DNA of 64,000 bases from Desulfonema magnum (GCF_017377395.1 NZ_CP061800.1:558001-622000), one strand, 5' to 3'; positions 47,777 through 57,959 are shown, counted from the stretch's first letter. Made by a program: numbers and translations. Notes: generated from the letters alone by a model not told the origin.

Positions 47777-48388
47777 TTATGATTTTGTGACGGAGGCCAC
47801 ATAAGACTTTAATTTCTGAATCGCACGGTGCTTGATTGTGTAAGCATTTTGAACGGAAATTTCCATGGTTTCGGCTGCTTCCGGTATGGAAAGCCCTTTG
47901 TCAAAATGGAGCTTTAAAAATAATCGCTCCCGGGGAGGAAGATTTTGCATTCCGTGTCGGAGCATGCGATGCTGTTCAGATTTTTCTAAAAGTTCCCAGG
48001 GACCTGCCTTCTCCTCTCTCAGATCAGACAGTTCTTCAAGAGGAATCAGAACGCTCCGTCCTTCTATGCTGTCAACCCCTTTTTTCCTGAGATAATTCAG
48101 CGTTATTCGTACTGTAAGCGTCCGAATCCAGGTTGCAAGCGTGCATCCTTTGTCCCCTCTGTACTGTCTCAGTTTTTTACACTGCTTTTCAAAGAGTTGC
48201 AGAAAAACACTGTTGTGAAGGTCGTGAAGATCATCCTCGGTAAATCGGATATGTTTGAGTACAAGAATATTCTGAACAGCCCAGTAAACAAGGGATGAGT
48301 ATTGTTGAACAAATATTTCGGACGCGTCTCTGTCCCCGGCAAGACATCGGGAGAGCAGTTCCTTATCTTCCGTCTGAGAAGGCTTCAT
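47777..48388 (-). CDS. ECF-type RNA polymerase sigma factor
   Basis: The 203-residue protein has sigma region 2 (about 25-95; D-L-H-D-L-H-N-S-V-F-L-Q-L-F-E-K and T-L-A-T-W-I-R-T-L-T-V-R) and region 4 (about 140-195; L-P-P-R-E-R-L-F-L-K-L-H-F-D-K-G-L-S-I-P-E-A-A-E-T, broken here only for reading). The start overlaps the lipoprotein stop by ATGA. It is followed 130 bases later by its anti-sigma gene. It probably controls this operon, but I could not identify a matching promoter pair. Confidence 0.9.
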   Translation of the reverse strand: MKPSQTEDKELLSRCLAGDRDASEIFVQQYSSLVYWAVQNILVLKHIRFTEDDLHDLHNSVFLQLFEKQCKKLRQYRGDKGCTLATWIRTLTVRITLNYLRKKGVDSIEGRSVLIPLEELSDLREEKAGPWELLEKSEQHRMLRHGMQNLPPRERLFLKLHFDKGLSIPEAAETMEISVQNAYTIKHRAIQKLKSYVASVTKS

Positions 48389-50436
48389 TCGGCAATCACC
48401 TTATCCATGGGTTTTATTTGCATACCATCTAATATCTCGGCTTTTGATAACTCGGGCATCACCTGGGTGATACGCGCATGTCCTTTGATCACATTATCGG
48501 CCCCGAGTACTTTCCCGGTTACAGGATGCTGTATGGGTTTTTCATCATACACGATGAATCTTCTCTGCATTCTGATCATATCTCCCCCCAGATCAATAAA
48601 TATATGGTCTCCTTTCTGACGGATCACCATGCCATCCAATAAGGGAAAGTCCCGGTGGATTTTCACGGCCATTCCTTCTGACAGGGTTCTCAGTGCGGCG
48701 AGGTCTTTTACTTCGTCATAAACATCCACACTTGAAAGGATTTCACTGGTTTCGGTGTCAACAATCCGGGCCACGATTTCAATGCCGGACCGGGTTTCAA
48801 TAATATTGCCTGTGATGACGGACCGGGCTGCGATAAGTTTGCCCAGTTTCAGAGCGCTGTCTCTGCTGATGAGTTTGGTGCGGCTGAGTTTCTGTTCTTG
48901 TAAAATGACATCCAGTTTATCTCTTTCAATGACTTTGAAACGATTCTGACCCACCAGCGCATTGATAAGGGTGTCCTGAAAGGAAACGGAAAAATCAGAA
49001 ATATCACCGCTCTGCTCAAACGGAAGCACCGTGAGGCTCATACGCTCCTCAACCTGAAAGGCCTTGGGAACTTTTCTTATCACTGATATTTTTTTCTCGG
49101 CCGTATTCCCGGCCTCATCTGTTGCCCGGATCAGAATATCATTTTCACCCTGGCTGAGTTCCGCGAGATGTCCGAAAAAGACATATTGGCCTTCACGACG
49201 CAGAACAGGGGTCTGATTGACGGAAAGCGTGACAATTTTGCCCGCGTCGCTGATCTTGCCTTCAAGATATATTTTTTTCAGGAAAACGGTTTGTGTGTCG
49301 GTCCAGCCTTTCAGTTTTATATTCGGAGGGGCAGTGTCTCCGGGAGCAAAAAGAGAAGCGAAAAACGAGCTGTCCATGTCTGATGTTACCGAGGCAAATA
49401 TTACAGGGGCCGGGGTCTGCGAGGCTTGAGGCCGAGCCAGCGGAATTCGTGCCCGGGTCTGGTTTCCCAGCCGATCCTGTACAGTGAACTCCAATTCATT
49501 TTTTTCGGTCAGGAGTTTTTTTGTGAAAAAAACCTCTGCTTTCGTCTGAATCATTACGGGCTGGCCATTGATGCTTAGTTCGGATACACCGGCGCTGTCA
49601 TAAACAGACCCGGTCATCGTCACTTCTGCCTGCGCGCCTTCCTGCTCTGTCTGAAGTTTTTCAATGGTAATTGTCGGCCCCTCCCTGTCTGTGCGGACGA
49701 TCACCTTTTGTGTTGTCGTCATGCCCGGAAGATTTCTCACCCTAACTTCAATTTCGTGTCTTCCCTGGGACAACAAAAGCGTTTCTCTGAAAGCAATCTG
49801 TTTTTGCGAGCCTTCTGAAAATAACGGTTTTCCCCTGATGGTGATCTCTGAAACATAATTCTCGTCTTTGGCAATCCCGGAAATGATCACCGGATCCGCC
49901 CGTGTCCATACTTCGTTTGTTTTAAAATCAAGGGTGAGGCTCGGAGGTGACACTGTTTTTCCCTGGCGTTCAATAATGGCTTTTCGGACACGGTCAAGGT
50001 AAAAGCGGGCTTTTGCGGACGGGAACTGACTCAGGGACAGGTCCAGTTCTTTTTTCGCTGTCTCCAATTTCCGGGTGTGATAATATATCACGCCTAATTC
50101 TCTGTGAGGAAAATAGTCTGTAAAGTGCATTCCGTAAGTGCGGGCCATGCGCTGATCTTTTGCCCGCTGATCAATAGCCAGTTTCATATCTGTCACAGCT
50201 TCCGTATAAAAAGCCCCTTCTGCAAAAGAGAGACCTCTTTCGTAGTAATTCCACCACCGGTTCCTGAAAGCCTGATGAGTTTTGCCATATTCTTTGCCGT
50301 CCTTTATATAAATGGGAACAGAATCCACGGCGCATCCGAAAAAGAAAAGGACTCCCATAATGAGTATAAAAAAAACAACTCGCCGGACGAACGGGTCTGA
50401 TTGCCATTGATTTTTTTTGTGTATGTTATTATTCAT
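48385..50436 (-). CDS. Lipoprotein with Ig-like segments and a CsgG-like domain
   Basis: The 683-residue protein has a membrane-spanning leader ending in the lipobox L-F-F-F-G-C35. Part one (about 55-150) is TPR-like; parts two to four (about 165-445) are repeated beta sandwiches with the pattern V-S-E-I-T-I-R-G, V-S-E-L-S-I-N-G and D-N-D-I-L-I-R-A-T-D-E-A-G-N. A CsgG-like domain (about 465-600; F-K-V-I-E-R-D-K-L-D-V-I-L-Q-E-Q) is followed by a FlgT-like barrel. CsgG-type proteins assemble at the outer membrane. It is first in the operon and shares its tail with the CHAT protein at the other end, which suggests the two interact. Confidence 0.82.
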   Translation of the reverse strand: MNNNIHKKNQWQSDPFVRRVVFFILIMGVLFFFGCAVDSVPIYIKDGKEYGKTHQAFRNRWWNYYERGLSFAEGAFYTEAVTDMKLAIDQRAKDQRMARTYGMHFTDYFPHRELGVIYYHTRKLETAKKELDLSLSQFPSAKARFYLDRVRKAIIERQGKTVSPPSLTLDFKTNEVWTRADPVIISGIAKDENYVSEITIRGKPLFSEGSQKQIAFRETLLLSQGRHEIEVRVRNLPGMTTTQKVIVRTDREGPTITIEKLQTEQEGAQAEVTMTGSVYDSAGVSELSINGQPVMIQTKAEVFFTKKLLTEKNELEFTVQDRLGNQTRARIPLARPQASQTPAPVIFASVTSDMDSSFFASLFAPGDTAPPNIKLKGWTDTQTVFLKKIYLEGKISDAGKIVTLSVNQTPVLRREGQYVFFGHLAELSQGENDILIRATDEAGNTAEKKISVIRKVPKAFQVEERMSLTVLPFEQSGDISDFSVSFQDTLINALVGQNRFKVIERDKLDVILQEQKLSRTKLISRDSALKLGKLIAARSVITGNIIETRSGIEIVARIVDTETSEILSSVDVYDEVKDLAALRTLSEGMAVKIHRDFPLLDGMVIRQKGDHIFIDLGGDMIRMQRRFIVYDEKPIQHPVTGKVLGADNVIKGHARITQVMPELSKAEILDGMQIKPMDKVIAE

Positions 50437-51290
50437 TGGTTTGCTCCTGAAACTCAGTGATCAAGTTTTATGATCCGATCATCCGGCCCGGACAGCCTGT
50501 TGTTCCTGAGAAAGCAGGAATCACTGATATCACGGTTCCGGGGCAGTGGATTCCTGCTTTCGCAGGAATGACAAATTGTCCGATGTCATGGTTCCGGGGC
50601 TGCGGATTCCTGCTTTCGCAGGAATGACAAAAAAACTTGATTATCGAGTGAAATGTCTGGCCACATTGGACAGGAAAACCAGGTGCTTAAATAACAGCCC
50701 AAAATTTTTTTCGGTATTCGAAGACTTGTGAAGTTTCGGAAACTTGGGAAGTCTGACGTGGTCATTCATAATAATTATATGCTACTATAATTGAATTGAA
50801 AATTCAAGCACATATTTTCAGTCCCTGGTATTGTCCTGCGGATCACAAGTCCTGTTCTGATTCATACAGACACGCAACTGGGAATTTTCTTTCAATATCA
50901 TAACGCTGTCAGAATCAGAATATTTTCATGTTTTATTGTGAGCGAACCAGTCATCATGACCGGGCGCATTGACAATTTGGGGGAATGAACTGCCAACATG
51001 TGAATAGCCCCCTTTGTGCTTTTCCGCTCTGGAAGACATTATTTTAAAGAATTGTAATTCAAATAGGCAGGGATCTGCGCCGAACTGTCAATTTATATCT
51101 TGTCAAAACTGGCGGATTATGATAAAAAGATATTTTGCCTATGTCTTCAATTAAAGAAAACTCGGGCCGGACTTGAGATTTGGTTGTGCCAAATTCGGAT
51201 CAGGGACAAAAATGATATATCTGAGCGACTCAGAATCTTTTTTTTAAAGTCTGTGTATCTTAATCTTAAAGATTGTTTAAGGAGGAACTA
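50437..51290. other. Divergent intergenic region with REP-type palindromes
   Basis: Two copies of GGATTCCTGCTTTCGCAGGAATGACA lie at 50549-50574 and 50605-50630, with a degenerate third at 50507-50525. They are separated by GATGTCATGGTTCCGGGGC direct repeats. The rest is AT-rich and must hold the promoters for the leftward ECF/CHAT operon and the rightward peptidase gene. No gene was seen. Confidence 0.65.
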
Positions 51291-52631
51291 ATGAAAAGTA
51301 AGTCTTTAGAAAAAAATGGAATGACTCGTCGGGAGTTTTTGTGGCTCACATCAATGTCGGCCGCAGGTTTTGTTATCGGATGCACAACCGATCCGGTTAC
51401 CGGAAAGAAGCAGTTTACGCTGGTATCAGAAAATCAGGAAATTCAGTTGGACAAACAAAATTCACCCCATCAGTTTTCTTCAGATTACGGTGTGTTGCAG
51501 GATACGTCCCTGAATAACTATATCGGAGGGCTTGGCAAAAGACTTGCATCACACACACATCGCCCTGATATGCCGTATTCGTTTCAGGGGGTAAATGCAA
51601 CCTATGTGAACGCATATGCTTTTCCGGGCGGCAGTATCGCGGCTACCCGCGGCATTCTTCTTCAACTCAGTAATGAAGCTGAACTGGCAGGGCTTCTGGG
51701 TCACGAACTGGGTCATGTCAATGCCCGTCACACAGCAGAACAAATGACAAAAGGCACATTGATTTCAGGTCTCATCGGCCTGGGACAGGCTTATGTGGGG
51801 ACAAAATATCCCAAATACGCGGATATGACACAGACACTGGGAACTCTGGGCGTGGGCGCATTGCTTGCCTCATACAGCAGGGACAATGAGCGGGAGGCAG
51901 ACGCGCTGGGAAATGAATATATGGTCAGAGGCGGATATAACCCCATGGGGTTCATCGGACTGATGAATATGCTTAAAAATATGTCCAACCATAAATCCAA
52001 TGCTGTGGAAATGCTCTTTTCCACACATCCCATGAGTTCCGAACGCTATAACACCGCGGTGGAAAGTGCAAAGACAAAATATAAGTCCGAACAAACGCTT
52101 CCCACAAACAGGGAACGCTATATGGATAACACGGCAAAGCTTCGGGCCATAAAAGGAGCAATTGAGGAGATGCAAAAAGGCGAAAGCGCTATGGCGCAGA
52201 AGCAGTATCCCACCGCCGAAGCCCATTTTCAAAGGGCATTGAAAGAATCACCAAATGATTATGCCGGTCTTCTGCTGATGTCAAAATGCCAGCTCATGCA
52301 GAAAAAGAATACCCAGGCCCAGCATTACGCGGAGAAAGCCAAGCAGGTGTACCCGAGAGAAGCCCAGGCATATCATCTCAGCGGAGTTGCCAAGGTGAAT
52401 ACAAATAAATTCGGTGCTGCTTATGAAGAATTCGGAAAATATGACAGATTGCTGCCAGGGAATCCCAACACGGCATTTTATAAGGGGTTGTCTTTGGAAG
52501 GCATGGGGCGTAAGCAGCAGGCCGCAGACGAATATAAGAAATATCTTCAGGTGACTCAGCAGAGTCCCCAGGCAAAACACGCATATCAGCGTCTGCTGAA
52601 ATGGGGATACATCAAGCAGAGGAAAAATTAG
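51291..52631 (+). CDS. M48 family metallopeptidase lipoprotein with TPRs
   Basis: This 446-residue zinc peptidase is related to BepA/LoiP-type outer-membrane quality-control enzymes. The leader T-R-R-E-F-L-W-L followed by I-G-C suggests Tat export and lipid attachment. The zinc site is H138-E139-L-G-H142, with the third ligand in N-E-R-E-A-D-A-L-G. The C-terminal region (about 285-440) holds four TPR-like repeats, as in BepA. A GGAGG ribosome-binding site lies eight bases before the ATG at 51291; an earlier in-frame start at 51273 is less likely. It probably acts in the periplasm on outer-membrane or secreted proteins. Confidence 0.88.
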   Translation: MKSKSLEKNGMTRREFLWLTSMSAAGFVIGCTTDPVTGKKQFTLVSENQEIQLDKQNSPHQFSSDYGVLQDTSLNNYIGGLGKRLASHTHRPDMPYSFQGVNATYVNAYAFPGGSIAATRGILLQLSNEAELAGLLGHELGHVNARHTAEQMTKGTLISGLIGLGQAYVGTKYPKYADMTQTLGTLGVGALLASYSRDNEREADALGNEYMVRGGYNPMGFIGLMNMLKNMSNHKSNAVEMLFSTHPMSSERYNTAVESAKTKYKSEQTLPTNRERYMDNTAKLRAIKGAIEEMQKGESAMAQKQYPTAEAHFQRALKESPNDYAGLLLMSKCQLMQKKNTQAQHYAEKAKQVYPREAQAYHLSGVAKVNTNKFGAAYEEFGKYDRLLPGNPNTAFYKGLSLEGMGRKQQAADEYKKYLQVTQQSPQAKHAYQRLLKWGYIKQRKN

Positions 52632-52662
52632 CCGTGTGATTCGGTTTTTCAGGAGAGCAGAT

Positions 52663-52929
52663 ATGAGTGATCGGATCAGCAAAAAAGAACTGATACGCCG
52701 CCTGGCCCGACGCATGCAAACAGATGAAAAAACAGCCATGATCTGGGCTGATGCTTTTACAGAAGTATTATACGAAGCGTTTAAAGAGGGTCTGAGCGTG
52801 ACATTGCCGGGATTTGGCGGTTTCTTTGTAAGGTCAGGGCACGGCCGCGCGTGGACATTCAAATTTAATCCCGGACAGAAACTCCGTGCCTTGTTCAAAT
52901 GGTCGTCAACCTATAAAGGCAACCTTTAG
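52663..52929 (+). CDS. HU/IHF-like DNA-binding protein
   Basis: This 88-residue protein has the HU/IHF fold: the N-terminal helical pair (I-S-K-K-E-L-I-R-R-L-A) and the strand segment V-T-L-P-G-F-G-G-F-F-V-R. The DNA-binding arm is short and lacks the usual proline-containing tip, and the end K-F-N-P-G-Q-K-L-R matches the HU C-terminus. The start at 52663 has AGGAGAG nearby; an in-frame ATG at 52636 adds nine residues. It lies 31 bases after the peptidase gene. Confidence 0.85.
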   Translation: MSDRISKKELIRRLARRMQTDEKTAMIWADAFTEVLYEAFKEGLSVTLPGFGGFFVRSGHGRAWTFKFNPGQKLRALFKWSSTYKGNL

Positions 52930-52943
52930 ATACAGGTGATATC

Positions 52944-53204
52944 ATGGACAAACAAGAGCGAGACAACTATCAGAATAAAAACAGCTTTCTCACAACGCCG
53001 CTGTCCGTCCGAGGCGTGCCGGTGTTTCTCGTCTATCTGTTCTCCGTGGTGGGACTCATCTATATTTTGAATCCCACGTCCGGAATCATAGAGCTTTTAC
53101 CAGATAATCTGCCGCTCATCGGCAATTTGGATGAAGGCGGGGCCTTTGTTGCAATATGGTATGGCCTGATCGAGTTTTTTGAAGGAAAAAGACATAAAAA
53201 TTAG
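52944..53204 (+). CDS. Small membrane protein, DUF1232-like
   Basis: The 86-residue protein has a hydrophobic helix at about 27-45 and the motif L-L-P-D-N-L-P-L-I-G-N-L-D-E-G-G-A-F, a variant of the DUF1232 signature (D-L-I-P-D-F-I-P-x-x-G-x-L-D). It follows the HU-like gene by 14 bases in the same direction. The role of DUF1232 proteins is not known. Confidence 0.75.
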   Translation: MDKQERDNYQNKNSFLTTPLSVRGVPVFLVYLFSVVGLIYILNPTSGIIELLPDNLPLIGNLDEGGAFVAIWYGLIEFFEGKRHKN

Positions 53205-53216
53205 GAAGGTTCTCAA

Positions 53217-56150
53217 TTATTTTCTCACGGCACGAACTGATCCGCATTTGGACAGATCTGTCTGTTCTTTGTTCCATGCGGCTTCTCTTTCAGATGTCAC
53301 AATATGCGCCTTTTTATTCCACCCGTGCCAGATAATGTCAGATGTCCAAAACCATTTTGCACTGTTGCCAGGAAAAAACGGCGGATTTTTATAGATACCT
53401 ACCAGTTCATTTGCAGTGGGGATACGCCAGTCCGTATAGCCGCCGGTTCTCAGATTTTCCACATATCTGACAGATGTGTCATAATTTGTACATCCGCCAA
53501 TATCCGTTAAAGAATCAATGGCAGCCCACATCAGACCGGTTCTCCTGTCGGTAACTGTGCCGTTTTTGTTTGCGACAAACCGTCCGCCTGTCTTTCTGAC
53601 AAGCATTTCTATCCGTTTGATTTCGTTCCGCCGCCTTGCCACAGCCTCCTTTTGTTTCCGGATACGCTCCTCTTCAGATATTTCTTCCTCTTTCAGCTTT
53701 GTTAACAATGTGTTGGCATCTCTGATATATCTGACAGAGGAATTTTCTTTGATATATTTTTCCAATGCGTGTATTCTTTCGGCCAGACTCACTTGAAAGT
53801 CCTTACTATATCTGGCGATTTTTACCCATTCTGTTTTTTCCCGATATTCTCTTGTATTTTCATCTTCAAGAACTTTCTCCCGTTTCAGTTCTTTTAATAT
53901 TAACAACGCGTCTTCGGCATATCTTTCAGGAGGAGGCTTTTTTACATACCGTTCAAATTTTTCCACTTTGCTGGCCAGGGTCTCCCGAGTTTTATTGCTA
54001 TATTCAACGAGATATTCCCATTCTTCATCTTCCTGATGATATTGTTCCGCTTTTCTCTGCCACTCTGCAATTTCTTTTGTGACAACGTCTTTTACATATG
54101 AAGGGGCTTCGGGATTGGCATTCAAATATTCAGAATAAATATATTTCGCACCTTCAAAATCTGTCCCGCTGAGTTCGGCCTCACGTTTCATTTCAGCCAG
54201 GTCGTTTTTATATTTTATTCTTTTTTGGTAGGTAATCCGTAAGCCTTCTATTTTCTCCGCTTGTTCAGTGCCGCCAAATTTCTCAATAAACTCATCACAT
54301 AGTCGGATACATTTCTCCCATTCATGCTGTTTCGCGCACAGGGTCAGTTTTTTACCTAATGCATCATAGTATTCTCCGATCATATCTGAGATTAATTTTT
54401 TTATCTCGTCTATATGCTTGCCCCGGGGATGTTTTTCAAAGTATTTGTTATATATTTTTATCCGCTCTGCATAACTGCCATCTGCAACCTTTCTGACTTC
54501 TTCATAATCTCTGTTGTCAATCCGTCCCGGAATCTCGGAAATTTTCTGACTGATTTCCTTTTTATGAATGTTTTTGGGGTATTTTTTAAGAAATCCGTCA
54601 TAGACGATTCTTGCTTCTTCAAAATTCTGGTCCGCATACAGTTTTTCAGCTTTCCTCGCAGTGATCTCAAAATCCCGCTCCTCCATTTGCTTACGGATTT
54701 CTCTGATCTTTTTTTTGAATCCCGGGGCATATTCGGTGTCTCCGTAACGGCCTATAAAATCCTGCAATATTTTCTCTTTGCTTTCCAGTTTCTGCTGACT
54801 TTCCAAGCTCGTCAGCGTGTTCTGATAGGCGTTTTTCAGACGATTCGCCTGGATGATCTGTCCTGAAATCACGATGCTGCTGATGACAATAAAAATCGCG
54901 GCAGACACTGCCCCCGTGAGAATCCAAAAACTCTTTTTCCTGGGGTCTAAGTCAAAACTCCATTTTTCCAGCAGGGTGAGTTTCTTTTTCTCTATGATGA
55001 CCCATTTCTTTTTCTCCTTGATAACCCATTTCTCATTGCGGCAGTATTCTCTGATATACTCATATGCCTCATCCATGTCCATGCCAATTTTGATGGCTGA
55101 TTTAACAAGTATGTCAAAATTTTCAGCCCGAATTTTTCCCTCTGTTCCTGCCGCGTTAATATCGGCGTTGAGTTCTGAAATAAGGGAGTGACTCCGGCTG
55201 ATGTCATATGCTTTCCGACTTGCTTTTGAATGAAAGATAACAATACAATGACCGGCCAGGGCACCGCTTGCGGTGATGATTGCGTCTTTTTGTCCGATTT
55301 TACGAATTTCCATCTCTTTTTCTTTGGCCCTGTCCTGGAGAATTTGCAGATTCGCATCAGGAGAGAGGTCAAGAAAATCATAGAGAGATGATTTCCCAAC
55401 GATATTCAAATTGTCGGAAATAAGTTTTTCAAGTGTCTTATCCAAGGGCTGAGGTTTGGGAGGCTTTGAGGCGCTTTCCTTTTTGATAGGGCATTTTGCC
55501 CTTAAAAGGATATTTGCCTCATCCATGGCAAACAGGCTTGCCAGATGTGTTGTTTCTTTCTCAGTAATATAGCCCTTTTCTGTACATATTCTGATACAGT
55601 TATCAAGTTCCGAATTTGCTTCTTCTTCCTTTTCTTTTATCCATTTCCGAAGTTTGTCTTCTCCGATTGCATATCGTTTTGCCAGCCCGGCAGTCTTTTT
55701 TTCATTTATGGCTCCTTTTTTCATAAGGAGTCTGATATCCCTGTCAATTTTGAAAAACTTTTCCTTTTTTTTCAGACGCTCATGGATTTTAGCTTCCTCC
55801 GTGCCATGCATCCGGGCTAATTTGGCAATTTCTTTTTTAGTGACCGACCCTTTGGTCATGAGGATACTGAGGTGTCTTTCGATTTTCAGAAATTTCTCTT
55901 TTTCTTTTTCAAAAATCAGAATTTTTGCATTCTCAGCCTCTTTTTGCCGAAGCCCGGAATCTGTCATGATTCTCCGAATTTCCGGAATCAGGCCAATATA
56001 TTGTTTGGACTGAATTGCTTTTGTAGGATGGTTTCGGTTGCGGCTCCAGCGGGTCTGTTTTTCCTTTATGGCATCCTCGATTATTTGAAGATCATTTTCC
56101 GGGGGATCAACAGAAAGTTCAAGAAGCAGGTAATAATTTTCTCTCTGCAT
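53217..56150 (-). CDS. J-like membrane protein with helical repeats and DUF1566 (Lcl) domain
   Basis: The 977-residue protein starts with a segment (about 1-65; Y-Y-L-L-L-E-L-S-V-D-P-P-E-N-D-L) that looks like a divergent J-type domain, and a second similar segment lies at about 250-330 (L-Y-D-F-L-D-L-S-P-D-A). Neither shows the canonical HPD, so classical stimulation of Hsp70 is uncertain. A membrane helix lies at about 405-430. Then follow long TPR/coiled-coil-type repeats (about 440-845) and a C-terminal Lcl/DUF1566 domain (about 850-977; T-G-L-M-W-A, Y-T-D-W-R-I-P-T-A-N-E-L). The N-terminus faces the cytoplasmic Hsp70 encoded next door, the C-terminus the periplasm. Confidence 0.8.
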   Translation of the reverse strand: MQRENYYLLLELSVDPPENDLQIIEDAIKEKQTRWSRNRNHPTKAIQSKQYIGLIPEIRRIMTDSGLRQKEAENAKILIFEKEKEKFLKIERHLSILMTKGSVTKKEIAKLARMHGTEEAKIHERLKKKEKFFKIDRDIRLLMKKGAINEKKTAGLAKRYAIGEDKLRKWIKEKEEEANSELDNCIRICTEKGYITEKETTHLASLFAMDEANILLRAKCPIKKESASKPPKPQPLDKTLEKLISDNLNIVGKSSLYDFLDLSPDANLQILQDRAKEKEMEIRKIGQKDAIITASGALAGHCIVIFHSKASRKAYDISRSHSLISELNADINAAGTEGKIRAENFDILVKSAIKIGMDMDEAYEYIREYCRNEKWVIKEKKKWVIIEKKKLTLLEKWSFDLDPRKKSFWILTGAVSAAIFIVISSIVISGQIIQANRLKNAYQNTLTSLESQQKLESKEKILQDFIGRYGDTEYAPGFKKKIREIRKQMEERDFEITARKAEKLYADQNFEEARIVYDGFLKKYPKNIHKKEISQKISEIPGRIDNRDYEEVRKVADGSYAERIKIYNKYFEKHPRGKHIDEIKKLISDMIGEYYDALGKKLTLCAKQHEWEKCIRLCDEFIEKFGGTEQAEKIEGLRITYQKRIKYKNDLAEMKREAELSGTDFEGAKYIYSEYLNANPEAPSYVKDVVTKEIAEWQRKAEQYHQEDEEWEYLVEYSNKTRETLASKVEKFERYVKKPPPERYAEDALLILKELKREKVLEDENTREYREKTEWVKIARYSKDFQVSLAERIHALEKYIKENSSVRYIRDANTLLTKLKEEEISEEERIRKQKEAVARRRNEIKRIEMLVRKTGGRFVANKNGTVTDRRTGLMWAAIDSLTDIGGCTNYDTSVRYVENLRTGGYTDWRIPTANELVGIYKNPPFFPGNSAKWFWTSDIIWHGWNKKAHIVTSEREAAWNKEQTDLSKCGSVRAVRK

Positions 56151-56219
56151 AATTTACCTTTGGTCAGCAGCAGCGCTCATTGACTGGTAATAACTGACAA
56201 CTGATAATTAATAACTTGG

Positions 56220-57890
56220 TTAAGAAACAACAATACTCAGGTTCCGTTTTTTTGCTTTTTCAAATTCATCACCATGAATGACCGAACGGGTCTTCATTGT
56301 TGCTCTTACGGTGCGACGGGATTCGGTAGGCTCAATAGCGGTGATTTCAAGACGGCCCTCCTGATTCAGTTTGAACGTAATATCAATGGGGGTATCCGCA
56401 TCCAGCCCCCGGGGAAGTTCAAGCACCGCGGTGCCGATCACAACGGCCTGTTCAGGCGGAGCAATGGTGTCATTACTTTCGTTTTCCATAATCTGAATGG
56501 ACACTGCTTCCTGATCTGAAATTGCCGTGCCGAATGTTTTTGAGATAGTGGTCGGGACATCTGTATTTTTAAGGATAAGGTTGAAGACAACTTCCTGGTC
56601 ATTTGAATCATGAGCAATAATACCGAAGCTCTTGCTTGTGACATTCTTGATCCTGACTTTGGAACGCTGTATGTCGGACAGGCTGTAACCCGTATCTCCG
56701 GCGACCAGCTCCTCCACTTCTTCCAATACATTTTCAAGTTCCACATCATCAACTTCGTCAAGCTGTTCCAAAGTTTTGCCTGTTTTTGCGGCTGCCCTTT
56801 TTCTCATTCCTTCATTGAGCGCAAGCTTCCAGCCGTAAATTGCAGCTCCCTTGGCCACAGCTTCGTCAGGGTCAAAAACCCTGGGAGTTACGGAAAATTC
56901 CTGTTTGATCCGGGCCGAGACCTGGGGCATGCGGGTTGCGCCACCGACCAATATGATTTCATCATAATTCCAGTACCCCTTTTTTTTAGCGTCCTCAAGC
57001 ATCTCATATGTGAGCGCCACGGTTCTCTCAACCAGGTCCTGGGTGATCTCTTCAAATTTTTTCCGTTTCAGCATGACTTTCACCCGCTCTCCGCCGTGGG
57101 TGATGAGTACAGGGGTTTTATCTCTTTGCGTCAGGACTTTTTTTGCTTTTTCAGCAGAAAGGAGCAAATCCTGGCATGTATCCGGATCTTCCAGAATATC
57201 TTCATCTGTTTTGGTCTGGGTCTGATATTCCTGCAACAGATATGCCACAATGCGGTCATCCCAGTCTTTGCCGCCCAGATTATGATCCCCGCCCGTACAG
57301 ATGACCTCAATCGCATTTGACTGAATATCAATCATCGTGATATCAAAGGTCCCGCCCCCGAGATCATAGACCAGCACCACCTTGTCCTCTCCGAGTTCGC
57401 TGGAACCATATGTGATCGCTGCTGCCGTAGGTTCGTTAATAATTTGCCGGACATTGTAGCCGGCGATTTCTCCGGATCTTCTCGTGGCTTCACGCTCATT
57501 AATACCAAAATATGCGGGGCAGGTAATGACGATGTCTGTAATTTTTTCATCCAGATGTTGCTCTGCATCTTGTACAAGTTTTCGTATGATAAAGCCAGAA
57601 ATTTCTTCGGCCCGGAATGTTTTTCCATTATGCTCAAAAAGAAAGTCCGGCTCACCCATTGAACGTTTGACAAAACTCACCACATCATTAGGATATATCT
57701 TTGAATTTTCTTTGGCAACTTCTCCGACAACAACATTTTCCCCGTCAAAAAAAACCACTGACGGTGTGATGTGCTGATTATCCGAATTCGGCACAATGAG
57801 GGGTTTGCCATATTCATCTATGTACGCAATGGATGAATATGTTGTGCCAAGATCTATTCCGAAAACTTTCTTTGATTGCTCGTTCATCAT
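56220..57890 (-). CDS. Hsp70-family chaperone (DnaK-like)
   Basis: This 556-residue ATP-dependent chaperone is somewhat shorter than DnaK because of a reduced C-terminal lid. Family signatures are G-I-D-L-G-T-T-Y-S-S, V-Y-D-L-G-G-G-T-F-D-I-T and I-I-L-V-G-G-A-T-R-M-P-Q-V. The substrate-binding beta domain is present, ending in L-E-I-T-A-I. The start at 57890 (ATG-ATG) is preceded by TAAGGAG; the frame continues upstream into 7-bp GGCAACC repeats (57960-58010), which are not part of the gene. It sits between a GrpE-fusion gene and the J-like protein gene, all leftward. Confidence 0.92.
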   Translation of the reverse strand: MMNEQSKKVFGIDLGTTYSSIAYIDEYGKPLIVPNSDNQHITPSVVFFDGENVVVGEVAKENSKIYPNDVVSFVKRSMGEPDFLFEHNGKTFRAEEISGFIIRKLVQDAEQHLDEKITDIVITCPAYFGINEREATRRSGEIAGYNVRQIINEPTAAAITYGSSELGEDKVVLVYDLGGGTFDITMIDIQSNAIEVICTGGDHNLGGKDWDDRIVAYLLQEYQTQTKTDEDILEDPDTCQDLLLSAEKAKKVLTQRDKTPVLITHGGERVKVMLKRKKFEEITQDLVERTVALTYEMLEDAKKKGYWNYDEIILVGGATRMPQVSARIKQEFSVTPRVFDPDEAVAKGAAIYGWKLALNEGMRKRAAAKTGKTLEQLDEVDDVELENVLEEVEELVAGDTGYSLSDIQRSKVRIKNVTSKSFGIIAHDSNDQEVVFNLILKNTDVPTTISKTFGTAISDQEAVSIQIMENESNDTIAPPEQAVVIGTAVLELPRGLDADTPIDITFKLNQEGRLEITAIEPTESRRTVRATMKTRSVIHGDEFEKAKKRNLSIVVS

Positions 57891-57959
57891 TAACTCCTTA
57901 TAAAAATGCAGGCCGCCGCCAGATGCCGGGCTGCCGGATATCGGATGCCTGATAAACGA

